DNA of 64,000 bases from JAQVEM01 sp964603595 (GTDB lineage: Bacteria > Actinomycetota > Humimicrobiia > Humimicrobiales > Humimicrobiaceae). This document shows, in pieces, positions 35,651 to 44,346 of this stretch (positions are counted from its first letter, which is position 1; each line of letters begins with the position of its first letter). The stretch spans positions 186,001 through 250,000 of the forward strand of contig CAZRVN010000003.1 in NCBI GenBank assembly GCA_964603595.1, in the 5' to 3' direction. The notes beneath the pieces were generated by a model, which saw nothing but the letters and a program-made list of their open reading frames with translations, searched no databases and had not been told where the DNA came from. Made by a program: the position numbers and the translations under genes.

Positions 35651-36616
35651 ATGGTAAAGGCGCTTATAACGGGAATTACCGGCCAGGATGGTTCTTACCT
35701 GGCGGAGCTACTGTTAAAAAAAGGTTACAAAGTTTATGGCATGATAAGACGTTCATCAGTTGAAAATTTTGATAGGATAGAGCATATAAGAGAAAAAATT
35801 AATTTTATGCAGGCGGACCTCCTTGACCAGTTATCGATAATAAATGCTATAAAAGAATCTCAGCCCGATGAAATTTATAATCTTGGTGCAATGTCATTTG
35901 TGCCTACATCCTGGAAACAGCCGGTACTTACAGGGGAGTTTACGGGCCTGGGGGTAACGCGGGTCCTGGAAGCAGCAAGGCATATGGACAGGAAGATAAA
36001 GTTTTACCAGGCGTCAAGTTCGGAGATGTTTGGAAAGGTAAGAGAAGTTCCCCAGAATGAAAATACCCCTTTTCATCCGCGCAGCCCCTATGGTGTGGCA
36101 AAGGTTTATGGCCATTATATGACTGTGAACTACAGGGAGAGTTATGATATGTTTGCATGCAGCGGTATACTTTTTAATCATGAATCGCCGAGGCGTGGTC
36201 TTGAATTTGTTACCAGAAAGGTGACTTATGGAGCAGCCAAAATAAAGTTGGGACTGGCAAAAAACCTATTACTCGGTAATCTTGATGCCAAGAGAGACTG
36301 GGGATATGCTAAAGATTATGTAAAGGCAATGTGGCTTATGCTCCAGCAGGATAAGCCCGAAGACTATGTTATAAGTACGGAACAGACACATTCAGTCAGG
36401 GAATGGGTAGAGCTAGCATTTAATTGCCTTGACCTTGACTGGGAAAAGTATGTTAAAGTCGATGAAAGATTTATCCGTCCGGCTGATGTTGACTTTTTGG
36501 TAGGAGATTCCAAAAAAGCAAGGGAGAAACTTGGCTGGGAGCCAGAAACAAGTTTTAAGCAGCTGGTTAAAATTATGGTTGAATATGATTACAATAATTT
36601 AAAAAAGCAAGTTTAA
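35651..36616 (+). CDS. gmd: GDP-mannose 4,6-dehydratase
   Basis: The ATG at 35651 is chosen because AGGAG (35641-35645) lies five bases before it; a TTG 15 bases upstream would put the binding site inside the gene. The protein has the NADP motif ITGITGQDGSYLAELLLKKG, GMIRRSS (the arginines bind NADP phosphate), QASSSEMFGK near residue 122 with the catalytic Thr/Ser and Glu, SPYGVAKVYGH (YxxxK) and NHESPRRGLEFVTRK near residue 179. It converts GDP-mannose to GDP-4-keto-6-deoxymannose for rhamnose or fucose synthesis. Confidence 0.95.
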   Translation: MVKALITGITGQDGSYLAELLLKKGYKVYGMIRRSSVENFDRIEHIREKINFMQADLLDQLSIINAIKESQPDEIYNLGAMSFVPTSWKQPVLTGEFTGLGVTRVLEAARHMDRKIKFYQASSSEMFGKVREVPQNENTPFHPRSPYGVAKVYGHYMTVNYRESYDMFACSGILFNHESPRRGLEFVTRKVTYGAAKIKLGLAKNLLLGNLDAKRDWGYAKDYVKAMWLMLQQDKPEDYVISTEQTHSVREWVELAFNCLDLDWEKYVKVDERFIRPADVDFLVGDSKKAREKLGWEPETSFKQLVKIMVEYDYNNLKKQV

Positions 36617-36642
36617 TAATAAATTTTTAGGGAAAGTTATTT

Positions 36643-38094
36643 ATGATGGAGAAAATGAATATTAAGTTTGGAACTGATGGCTGGCGTGCCGTAATAGCAG
36701 AACAATTTACTTTCAGGGGAGTTAAGGTTGTTTCTCAGGGAGTCAGCAATTATCTAAGTAAAAAGGCCGGCGGCAGTAAAAAACCATGCGTGGTGCTTGG
36801 ATACGATACTAGGTTTCTTTCGGAAAAATTTGCCATGGCGGCAGCAGAAGTTTTTGCCCTTAATGATATAGCAGCATATTTTTCTGACAGGATTATTCCC
36901 ACTCCAGTGTTATCCCATGCGGTAGTTGATAGAAAAGCTGACCTGGGAATAATGATTACTGCCAGTCATAATCCCTATTACTATAATGGTTATAAGATTA
37001 AGGGTCCTTTTGGCGGCTCTGCTACCATGGATATAATCAGGGAAGTTGAGAAAGAAGTAGATGAGGTAATAAAAAATACTTCAAAATATGAAAGATTCCT
37101 GGTAGATTTTGAGGGCGGGGATGAAAATGGCATAAAAAAAGCTGATTTCCTGTCAAGGTACAGTGAAGATATATTAAGCCAGGTAGATAAGGATATTATA
37201 AGCGGCTTTACATTTGGGCTTCTGTTTGAACCGATGTATGGCGCATCTCAGGGAATATTTAAAGATATTCTTGAGAAATTAAATGCTTCTAATGTTACCG
37301 AGATACATTCAATATTTAACCCTTCTTTTGGCGGGATAAATCCTGAACCTATCGGGGATAATCTTAATGAGGCCAGGGAGGTTTTAAAAAATAAGAATTG
37401 TAAGATGGCTATTTGCCTGGATGGAGATGGTGACAGGATAGCTGCCCTGGGTGAGGATGGGAATTATATCAGTTCCCACCATCTTTATTCAATTTTTTTA
37501 TGGTACCTGGCACATGTGAAAAAGATGAGGGGAAAAGTGATAAAATCTGTAAATCTTACATCCACAATAGATAAAATATGTGCAAAGTATAATCTTGAAC
37601 TTGTTACCACTCCTGTTGGTTTTAAGTATATAGGAGAGGAAATTATTAAAGGTGGAGTTATTATGGGCGGTGAAGAAAGCGGAGGCCTGTGGGCAGGGGG
37701 AAGCTTGCCGGAAAGAGACGGCATGCTGATGGGTCTAAAGCTTCTGGAAATAATATGCAGTCTGGGAAAGACCGTAAACCAGATTCTTGATGGGATTTAT
37801 AATGAATTCGGCTATTTTGTGTTTGACAGAATTGATTATGAGGTTGATTTAAAGCAGAAGCGAAGATTAAAGTCTATCATGGAAAAGGGCATACCTAAAG
37901 AATTGGAGAAAGCAGGGGTTAAAAATGTCATAACTGTTGATGGCCATAAATACATCATGGAAGATGGGGGATGGATAATGATAAGATTGTCAGGGACTGA
38001 ATCGGTAGTGAGGATATATACGGAAGGCGAAAGTAAGGAAAAAACAAATTACCTTCAGGACCTGGGCAAGAAAATAATAGATGGAGCTGTTTAG
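36643..38094 (+). CDS. Phosphohexomutase (phosphomannomutase/phosphoglucomutase)
   Basis: The alpha-D-phosphohexomutase family motifs are all present: KFGTDGWRAVIAE near residue 7, the active-site serine loop ITASHNPYYYNGYK (Ser about 108), the metal loop DGDGDRIA near residue 260, the sugar loop GGEESGGL near residue 344 and RLSGTESVVRIYTEG near residue 448. The length of 483 is typical. A choice between glucose and mannose phosphate cannot be made. The neighbours (bifunctional phosphoglucose/phosphomannose isomerase, GMD) suggest phosphomannomutase activity. Confidence 0.85.
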   Translation: MMEKMNIKFGTDGWRAVIAEQFTFRGVKVVSQGVSNYLSKKAGGSKKPCVVLGYDTRFLSEKFAMAAAEVFALNDIAAYFSDRIIPTPVLSHAVVDRKADLGIMITASHNPYYYNGYKIKGPFGGSATMDIIREVEKEVDEVIKNTSKYERFLVDFEGGDENGIKKADFLSRYSEDILSQVDKDIISGFTFGLLFEPMYGASQGIFKDILEKLNASNVTEIHSIFNPSFGGINPEPIGDNLNEAREVLKNKNCKMAICLDGDGDRIAALGEDGNYISSHHLYSIFLWYLAHVKKMRGKVIKSVNLTSTIDKICAKYNLELVTTPVGFKYIGEEIIKGGVIMGGEESGGLWAGGSLPERDGMLMGLKLLEIICSLGKTVNQILDGIYNEFGYFVFDRIDYEVDLKQKRRLKSIMEKGIPKELEKAGVKNVITVDGHKYIMEDGGWIMIRLSGTESVVRIYTEGESKEKTNYLQDLGKKIIDGAV

Positions 38095-38151
38095 GGAGAT
38101 AATTTTTGAAAAATTAATATATTCTAAAAAGATAGAAGAGGGAGATTTATT

Positions 38152-39222
38152 ATGAATATTCTGGATGACCTGGAAAAAATCAGAGAAATTGACAGAGAAG
38201 GAATACTTGAGGCAGAAGAAGGATTTTATGAGCAGTTGCTTGATGCAAGGGAGATTGCAAGTAGGGCTAACCCGGAAGAATTGAAAGGGGAAAGTTATAG
38301 CGGAGTTGTTATTTTGGGCATGGGTGGTTCCGGATTTGCCGGGGATATTATAAAAGCTTTGATTAAAGATGACATTGATATACCGGTTGAAGTTGTAAAG
38401 GGATATAATCTGCCCTCTTATATAAAAAAGGGATGGCTGGTTATTTCTATAAGTTACTCCGGAAATACTGAAGAAACAATTTCCGCAACCGGACAGGCGC
38501 TGGAACGGGGCTGCGAAGTTATTATTATATGTTCTGGTGGTGAGCTTGAAAAAATTGGTAAGAATAATGGTAAAACCGTGGTAAAAATACCATCAGGAAT
38601 GCAGCCAAGGGGTGCCGCAGGTTACCTTTTTTTCCCTGCTTATCTTATGATGGATTATCTGGATATAGTTAAAATACCCTCAGGTGATATAGAGGAAGCT
38701 CTGGACCTAATGAAAGAAAAAGCCTCCCTTTACAGAAGGGAAGTTGGTATTGATAAAAATCCTGCCAAGCAGCTGGCTTTAGAAATCTCGGATAATCTTC
38801 CTATTGTATACGGTACGGAAGGGATACTGAGTGTAATTGCTTACAGATTAAAATGTGAGATAAATGAAAATTCTAAAACCCCATGCTGGTGGAATGAGTT
38901 TCCGGAATCAAACCATAATGAAATAGAGGGATGGGAAAGGTTAAAGGGGGTTACGGATAAATTTGCAATACTGGTCTTAAGAGAAAAAGATGAATGGATA
39001 AGGATGAAAACCCGGATAGAAATAACCTTAAAATTGATTGAGGATAATGTCAGCAGCATAATAACAATACCGGTTGAGGGAGAATCAAAACTGGCAAGGG
39101 CGCTGTCAACAATGTATCTTGGGGATGTAGCCAGCGTTTACCTGGCATTTCTTTACGGGATTAACCCTAGCCCGGTAGAGAAAATAGAGTCGTTGAAAGC
39201 TGAACTTAAGAAAATAAAGTAA
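38152..39222 (+). CDS. Bifunctional phosphoglucose/phosphomannose isomerase
   Basis: The 356-residue protein has two SIS folds: VVILGMGGSGFAGDIIKALI near residue 51 and ISISYSGNTEETISATGQA near residue 99. WWNEFPESNHNEIEGWE near residue 244 carries the catalytic Glu and His of the archaeal/actinobacterial PGI/PMI family. The family interconverts glucose-6-P, mannose-6-P and fructose-6-P. A GAGGGAG site lies 8 bases ahead of the ATG. The gene links glycolysis to the GDP-mannose pathway encoded on either side. Confidence 0.9.
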   Translation: MNILDDLEKIREIDREGILEAEEGFYEQLLDAREIASRANPEELKGESYSGVVILGMGGSGFAGDIIKALIKDDIDIPVEVVKGYNLPSYIKKGWLVISISYSGNTEETISATGQALERGCEVIIICSGGELEKIGKNNGKTVVKIPSGMQPRGAAGYLFFPAYLMMDYLDIVKIPSGDIEEALDLMKEKASLYRREVGIDKNPAKQLALEISDNLPIVYGTEGILSVIAYRLKCEINENSKTPCWWNEFPESNHNEIEGWERLKGVTDKFAILVLREKDEWIRMKTRIEITLKLIEDNVSSIITIPVEGESKLARALSTMYLGDVASVYLAFLYGINPSPVEKIESLKAELKKIK

Positions 39223-39269
39223 AATTAGTTAAAATTAGGCAAAAAAGTGCCTGGAAAGGAAAGTATTTA

Positions 39270-40526
39270 ATGAAATTTGATGTAAAAGATATTGATTTAG
39301 CCCGGAAGGGTAAAGATAAGATAGAATGGGCAGCAATAGAAATGCCGGTACTAAAAGGTATAAGGAAAGATTTTTCAAAGAAAAAGCCACTTAAAGGTTT
39401 TAATGTGGGAGCATGCCTTCATGTCACTTCGGAAACAGCAAATCTTATGATTACTTTAAAAGAGGCAGGGGCAAATGTAGCTTTATCAGCATCAAACCCG
39501 CTGAGCACCCAGGATGATGTTGCAGCTTCTCTTGTAAAGGATTATGGCATAAAAGTATTTGCTATTAAAGGCGAGGACAATAAAACCTATTACAGGCATA
39601 TAAATAGTGTTCTTGATACCAGGCCTCAGGTAACAATGGATGATGGTGCAGATTTGATTTCTACCATACATAGCAGCAGAAAGGAATTAATTGATGGTGT
39701 ATATGGCGGAACAGAAGAAACTACAACCGGGGTAATAAGACTTAAGAGTATGGAAAAAAAGGGTGTTCTTCGCTATCCCATTATTGCTGTAAATGATGCA
39801 AAGACAAAGCACTTTTTTGATAACCGCTATGGAACAGGCCAGAGCACGATAGATGGAATTTTAAGGGCAACTAATATTTTGCTTGCAGGTAAAAGGTTTG
39901 TGGTAGGCGGTTACGGCTGGTGTGGTAAAGGAGTAGCGTTAAGGGCAAAGGGCATGGGTTCAATAGTAATAATCCTTGAGGTAGATCCCTTAAGAGCGCT
40001 GGAAGCTAAGATGGATGGATTTGAAGTTATGAGCTCCCTAGAAGCAGCGAAAGTAGGGGATATATTTCTATCGGTTGCCGGTGATATGAACGTAATAGGC
40101 GAGCCAATTCTGAAGAATTGCAAGGATAATGTAATTGTGGGCAATTCAGGACATTTTAATGTTGAAATTGATTTGGAATACTTAAAGAAAAACAGCAAGT
40201 CAAAAAGGAAAGTCAGGCCTTTTGTAGAAGAATATTTAATGAACGACGGCAGGAGGATATATCTGCTTGCTGAAGGGAGACTGGTAAATCTTAGTGCGGC
40301 TGAAGGGCATCCTGCAAGTGTTATGGATATGAGTTTTGCGAACCAGGCTTTAAGTGCAGAATATATCTTCAGGAATAGTAAAAAAATCTCAAAAAAAGTT
40401 TATCCTGTTCCTGAAGATATTGATAGGAAGATAGCTGAATTAAAGCTTAAAAGTATGGGAGTTAGAATAGATAAATTAACCAAGGAGCAGGAGGAATATC
40501 TTAATTCATGGGAGATGGGAACATAA
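39270..40526 (+). CDS. ahcY: Adenosylhomocysteinase
   Basis: The enzyme hydrolyses S-adenosylhomocysteine to adenosine and homocysteine in the methyl cycle. Recognised from ACLHVTSETANLMITLKEAG near residue 49, LSASNPLSTQDDVAA, EETTTGVIRLKSM near residue 150, VNDAKTKHFFDNRYGTGQS near residue 174, the NAD motif VVGGYGWCGKGVA near residue 211 and VGNSGHFNVEID near residue 289. It belongs to the short (about 420 residue) class found in archaea and many anaerobes. It overlaps mtnA by 19 bases, so the two are translationally coupled. Confidence 0.95.
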   Translation: MKFDVKDIDLARKGKDKIEWAAIEMPVLKGIRKDFSKKKPLKGFNVGACLHVTSETANLMITLKEAGANVALSASNPLSTQDDVAASLVKDYGIKVFAIKGEDNKTYYRHINSVLDTRPQVTMDDGADLISTIHSSRKELIDGVYGGTEETTTGVIRLKSMEKKGVLRYPIIAVNDAKTKHFFDNRYGTGQSTIDGILRATNILLAGKRFVVGGYGWCGKGVALRAKGMGSIVIILEVDPLRALEAKMDGFEVMSSLEAAKVGDIFLSVAGDMNVIGEPILKNCKDNVIVGNSGHFNVEIDLEYLKKNSKSKRKVRPFVEEYLMNDGRRIYLLAEGRLVNLSAAEGHPASVMDMSFANQALSAEYIFRNSKKISKKVYPVPEDIDRKIAELKLKSMGVRIDKLTKEQEEYLNSWEMGT

Positions 40527-41602
40527 GTAATAGTTTTAAGGAAAAGGGTAATGTATATACTCTTAGATGGAAAAAGAATGTTTTAGAACTTATAGATCAG
40601 AGGAAGCTCCCTTTTAAAGAAACATATGTAAAATGCAGGTCGGTAGAATGTGTGGCTAAAGCTATAAAAGATATGGTTGTAAGGGGAGCACCGGCAATAG
40701 GAGTTGCTGCTGCTTATGGTGTTGCACTGGCAGCACTGGAATTTAAGGGTGGGAATAAGGAAGAATTTATAGGTCATGTGAATAAGGGTATAAAAATACT
40801 TTCCGGAACCAGGCCTACGGCTGTAAATCTTTTCTGGGCACTGGATAGGATGAAGGGGAAAATGGCCGGAAATAGGAAGCTGGAAGTTAATGAGATTAAG
40901 GAAAAATTAATTAGAGAGGCAACTGATATTGAAAAACATGACCTGGAGATAAATTTTAAGATTGGCCATAATGGAAAAGAAATTTTAAATGGGCTGGGTA
41001 GTAAATTAAGGATTCTTACCCATTGCAACGCAGGGGCCCTGGCTACATCAGGTTATGGCACCGCCCTTGGCGTAATAAGGGATTTGAATACCCATGGCAA
41101 TCTATTCCATGTGATTGTAGATGAAACAAGACCTTTCCTGCAGGGGGCAAGGCTGACTGCATGGGAGCTTTATCAGGAAGAAATTCCTTTTTTTATAATA
41201 TCCGATAATATGGCAGGATATTTTATGTCCAGGGGGGAAGTGGATGCAGTTTTGGTGGGCGCTGATAGGATAGCCCTTAACGGGGATACTGCAAATAAAA
41301 TAGGGACTTTAGGCCTGTCCATTCTTGCAGGTTTCTATAATGTACCCTTTTATATTGCTGCTCCGCTTTCAACGGTTGATATAAAAATAGAAAGTGGGGA
41401 TAATATACCAATAGAGTACAGAGATAATAAGGAAGTAAGGGAGATACTTGGTAATTCTATAATTCCTGAGTTTATGCCGGTTGTAAATCCTGCGTTTGAT
41501 ATTACCCCGGGTAATAATATAACTGCAATAATTACTGAAAAAGGCGTAATATACCCACCTTATAAAAAGAACATTATTAAGATTTTTAAGTATAAAAGTT
41601 AA
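40508..41602 (+). CDS. mtnA: S-methyl-5-thioribose-1-phosphate isomerase
   Basis: MtnA isomerises methylthioribose-1-P in methionine salvage; close homologues act on ribose-1,5-bisphosphate or 5-deoxyribose-1-P. Motifs: VVRGAPAIGVAAAYGVALAA near residue 57, GTRPTAVNLFWALDR near residue 99, LTHCNAGALATSGYGTALG near residue 169 (catalytic Cys), RPFLQGARLTAWEL and the catalytic Asp in IISDNMAGYFM near residue 233. It starts inside the end of ahcY. No other methionine-salvage gene is here, so a role in 5-deoxyadenosine or methylthioadenosine disposal with AhcY is inferred. Confidence 0.92.
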   Translation: MGDGNISNSFKEKGNVYTLRWKKNVLELIDQRKLPFKETYVKCRSVECVAKAIKDMVVRGAPAIGVAAAYGVALAALEFKGGNKEEFIGHVNKGIKILSGTRPTAVNLFWALDRMKGKMAGNRKLEVNEIKEKLIREATDIEKHDLEINFKIGHNGKEILNGLGSKLRILTHCNAGALATSGYGTALGVIRDLNTHGNLFHVIVDETRPFLQGARLTAWELYQEEIPFFIISDNMAGYFMSRGEVDAVLVGADRIALNGDTANKIGTLGLSILAGFYNVPFYIAAPLSTVDIKIESGDNIPIEYRDNKEVREILGNSIIPEFMPVVNPAFDITPGNNITAIITEKGVIYPPYKKNIIKIFKYKS

Positions 41603-41628
41603 AAAGTAGAGAGTGGTGTATAACCAGC

Positions 41629-42765
41629 ATGAAAGTTAAAAGGGCAATGATAATGGCAGCAGGCCTTGGGACAAGGCTCAGGCCGCTTACTGACCTTATA
41701 TCCAAGCCGATGGCTCCAATAGTTAACAGGCCGGTTATGGAACATATTGTAAGACTTCTGGCAAAACATAATTTTACAGAGATAGTTTGTAATCTTCACT
41801 GGTATCCTGATGTTATAAGAGATTATTTTGGTGATGGCTCAAAGTGGGGCGTGAATATATCTTATTCCTATGAAGAAAAGCTTCTTGGTACTGCAGGAGG
41901 AGTAAATAATGTAGAAGATTTTTTTGAAAATAATACATTCCTGGTTATAAGCGGTGATTCTTTAACTGATATTGATTTAACAAGTGCCAAAGCATTTCAT
42001 AAAAAGAAGGGAGGAATTGCCACGCTGGTATTAACCAGGGTTGAAGATACATCTCAATATGGAGTGGTGATAATAGATGGAAATAATAGGGTAAAAGGGT
42101 TCCAGGAGAAACCCTTGAGCGGGGAAGCCAGGTCAAATCTGGCAAATAGCGGAATATATTTTTTTGAACCGGATATATTTAGTTTTATGCCCTCAAGGGG
42201 TAAATTCTACGATTTTGGCAAAAATGTTTTTCCAGATCTTTTAAAGAAAAATATTGAATATTACGGCTATAATCATAATCAGTACTGGAATGATGTGGGC
42301 ACTCTTGATGAGTACCAGCAGGGTAACTTTGATGCCCTTGAAGGCAAAGTTAATGTGGGAATTCCCGGAAAGAAGATAAAGGAGGGAGTCTGGGTAGGCA
42401 AAAACTGTAAAATTCAAGAAGGGGTAATAATAATTCCGCCGGTATGCATTGGTGATAACTGTACCATAAAAAAAGATGCGAAACTTTTCGGACCGATAAT
42501 TCTGGGAAATGATACAATTGTAGATGAAAGGGCAGTATTATACAGGGGTATAAAATGGGGCAGTGGCTATATAGGGAAGGATGCATCTTTGATTGGTGCT
42601 ATTATAGGGTATAATGCAAAGATAAAAGATAAAGCTTCTGTTCTTGAAAAAGCAGTTATTGGCTCAAGAAGCATTATAAAAGACGGAATAAAAATTCACC
42701 CCAGCGTGAAAGTTATGTCCGACAAAGTGATAGATATTGATACGAAAGAAACCGGAAAAGATTAA
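41629..42765 (+). CDS. NDP-sugar pyrophosphorylase with hexapeptide domain
   Basis: The nucleotidyltransferase signature IMAAGLGTRLRPLT starts at residue 8, with SKPMAPIVNRPVMEHI, the VISGDSLTDID metal site near residue 105 and YWNDVGTLDEY near residue 222. The C-terminus has hexapeptide repeats forming a left-handed beta-helix. The enzyme is a paralogue of 34473-35588. The family includes mannose-1-phosphate guanylyltransferases and glucose-1-phosphate nucleotidyltransferases, so substrate choice is open. Its last 29 bases overlap the comF start. Confidence 0.8.
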   Translation: MKVKRAMIMAAGLGTRLRPLTDLISKPMAPIVNRPVMEHIVRLLAKHNFTEIVCNLHWYPDVIRDYFGDGSKWGVNISYSYEEKLLGTAGGVNNVEDFFENNTFLVISGDSLTDIDLTSAKAFHKKKGGIATLVLTRVEDTSQYGVVIIDGNNRVKGFQEKPLSGEARSNLANSGIYFFEPDIFSFMPSRGKFYDFGKNVFPDLLKKNIEYYGYNHNQYWNDVGTLDEYQQGNFDALEGKVNVGIPGKKIKEGVWVGKNCKIQEGVIIIPPVCIGDNCTIKKDAKLFGPIILGNDTIVDERAVLYRGIKWGSGYIGKDASLIGAIIGYNAKIKDKASVLEKAVIGSRSIIKDGIKIHPSVKVMSDKVIDIDTKETGKD

Positions 42766-43447
42766 TAAAAAAAGTTTTTTAGATATTTTAAAAGATATTA
42801 TCGCTCCGCCATTGTGTGCTGTTTGCGGTAATGTTGATCCTGCATTACTCTGCGACCAATGTTTATCCAGCATTATCAAGATTGGAGGTAATGTATGCCG
42901 CTATTGTGGCAGGCCTTTGTGTATGGATGAGAAGGGTGACAGGATATGCAATTTTTGCAGGATAGAAGACTTTAATTTTTACAGGCACAGGAGTTTTGCT
43001 GTTTACAGTGGAGGAATTAAAAAAATAATAAAAAAGTATAAATATGATAGGATATATGCCTTAAAGAAAATTATCAGCATGTTTCTGGGGGAAATATATG
43101 TCAAAAATTATAAATATGAAAAAATAGATTATATGGAAACAGTTCCGGGAAGGCATATGGAAATGATTTGTGAATCATTGTCAAGGTTAATTAAAATTCC
43201 ATTTATTGGTAATATAATAAGAGTAAAGAAAATTTTGAAACAGCAGAACCTGGATTTTATGCAGAGGAAAAATAATATAAACGATGCTTTTAAAGTAAGG
43301 GATTGCCTGGTATATTCCGGTAAAAATGTCCTGGTTGTAGATGATGTCTGGACTACGGGAAGCACGATGATGGAGGTTTCAGATGTTTTAAAAAGGGCAG
43401 GTGCGGATAAGATTTATTTATTAACTCTGGCAAGGGGGATAAAATGA
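42737..43447 (+). CDS. ComF family phosphoribosyltransferase-like protein
   Basis: The start is a TTG inside the previous gene, and the frame is open from there. A double zinc-ribbon N-terminus has paired cysteines at 27/30, 39/42, 54/57 and 71/74. The phosphoribosyltransferase domain ends in the PRPP loop NVLVVDDVWTTGSTMMEVS near residue 196. ComF proteins are needed for DNA uptake in competent bacteria and are also widespread in non-competent ones. The stop codon overlaps the cold-shock gene start by four bases (ATGA). Confidence 0.85.
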   Translation: MIRKKPEKINKKSFLDILKDIIAPPLCAVCGNVDPALLCDQCLSSIIKIGGNVCRYCGRPLCMDEKGDRICNFCRIEDFNFYRHRSFAVYSGGIKKIIKKYKYDRIYALKKIISMFLGEIYVKNYKYEKIDYMETVPGRHMEMICESLSRLIKIPFIGNIIRVKKILKQQNLDFMQRKNNINDAFKVRDCLVYSGKNVLVVDDVWTTGSTMMEVSDVLKRAGADKIYLLTLARGIK

Positions 43448-43665
43448 AAACGCCCAGGTTAAAAGGAACTGTAAAGTGGTTCAGCCCAGAAAACGGGTTT
43501 GGATTTATAGTGGCGGGATCAGAAGATAAAGGAGATATTTTTGTCCAATATTCTTCCATACAGATGGATGGATTTAAATCACTTAAAGAGGGTCAGAAAG
43601 TGGAGTTTGAATTAAGTAAAGACGAGAGAGGCAATGTAGCAAAAAAAGTGGTAATGATAGGGTAA
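43444..43665 (+). CDS. Cold-shock domain protein
   Basis: The 73-residue OB-fold protein has GTVKWFSPENGFGFI with RNP1 at 17-22, then RNP2 DIFVQYS at 31-37 (the usual form is DIFVHFS, so a His is replaced by Gln). It binds single-stranded RNA or DNA. The ATGA overlap with comF means the two are translationally coupled, which is unusual for a cold-shock protein. It is followed 83 bases later by the ribosome hibernation factor gene. Confidence 0.9.
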   Translation: MKTPRLKGTVKWFSPENGFGFIVAGSEDKGDIFVQYSSIQMDGFKSLKEGQKVEFELSKDERGNVAKKVVMIG

Positions 43666-43748
43666 TATATAATATATAGACGTGGTTGAAATGTTTTTAT
43701 TATTAACTTTTAAAAAAATTAAAATGGTTTAGGGAACAGGAGATAATT

Positions 43749-44318
43749 ATGGCAGATTTTATTATTAGAAGTAAAAATATAAAGCTGGATGATGAGATTC
43801 GCAGTTACGCCGAGAAAAAAATAAAAAATAAGATAATCAGGATTTTAGATAAAGTAATAAAAATGGAATTAAAGCTTACATTTGAAAAAAATCCCAGAAT
43901 AAATTTAAATAATCTTGCGGAAGTTACAGTTTTTACTACAGGTTCGGTAATAAGAGCAACTGATTCAGGGGCAGATGTTTTTGAGGCGGTAGATAAAGTA
44001 AACAGCAAGCTGGAGAGATTAATAAAAAAATACAAGGAAAAACTTGTTGACAGGGGAAGGAAAGGCAGCAGCCGGAAAGGACCGGGTAATATGGACTGGA
44101 CCGGCGGAAATTCTAAAAGTATTGATGAAAAAATCAGGAAATCAATAGTGAAAACGAAGACTTTTACTTTAAAGCCGCTATCTCCTGAAGAAGCAGTGTT
44201 GCAGATGGAAATGCTGGGTCATGACTTTTTTGTTTTTATTAACTCAGAAACCGAAAGAACTGCAGTAATGTACCGCAGGAAAGATAAAAATTATGGTTTG
44301 ATAGAACCATCTATATAA
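43749..44318 (+). CDS. hpf: Ribosome hibernation promoting factor, long form
   Basis: The N-terminal RaiA/S30AE fold (about 1-100) has the basic patch KLERLIKKYKEKL, then a linker, then the C-terminal domain from about residue 133 with KTFTLKPLSPEEAVLQMEML, FFVFINSETERTAVMYRRKD and YGLIEP. The two-domain long form dimerises two 70S ribosomes in stationary phase. The linker is longer and glycine/serine-rich. An AGGAGA site precedes the ATG. It lies upstream of secA, as in many Gram-positive bacteria. Confidence 0.93.
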   Translation: MADFIIRSKNIKLDDEIRSYAEKKIKNKIIRILDKVIKMELKLTFEKNPRINLNNLAEVTVFTTGSVIRATDSGADVFEAVDKVNSKLERLIKKYKEKLVDRGRKGSSRKGPGNMDWTGGNSKSIDEKIRKSIVKTKTFTLKPLSPEEAVLQMEMLGHDFFVFINSETERTAVMYRRKDKNYGLIEPSI

Positions 44319-44346
44319 TTAAATTAATCTGGTTAAGGTGACGTGA

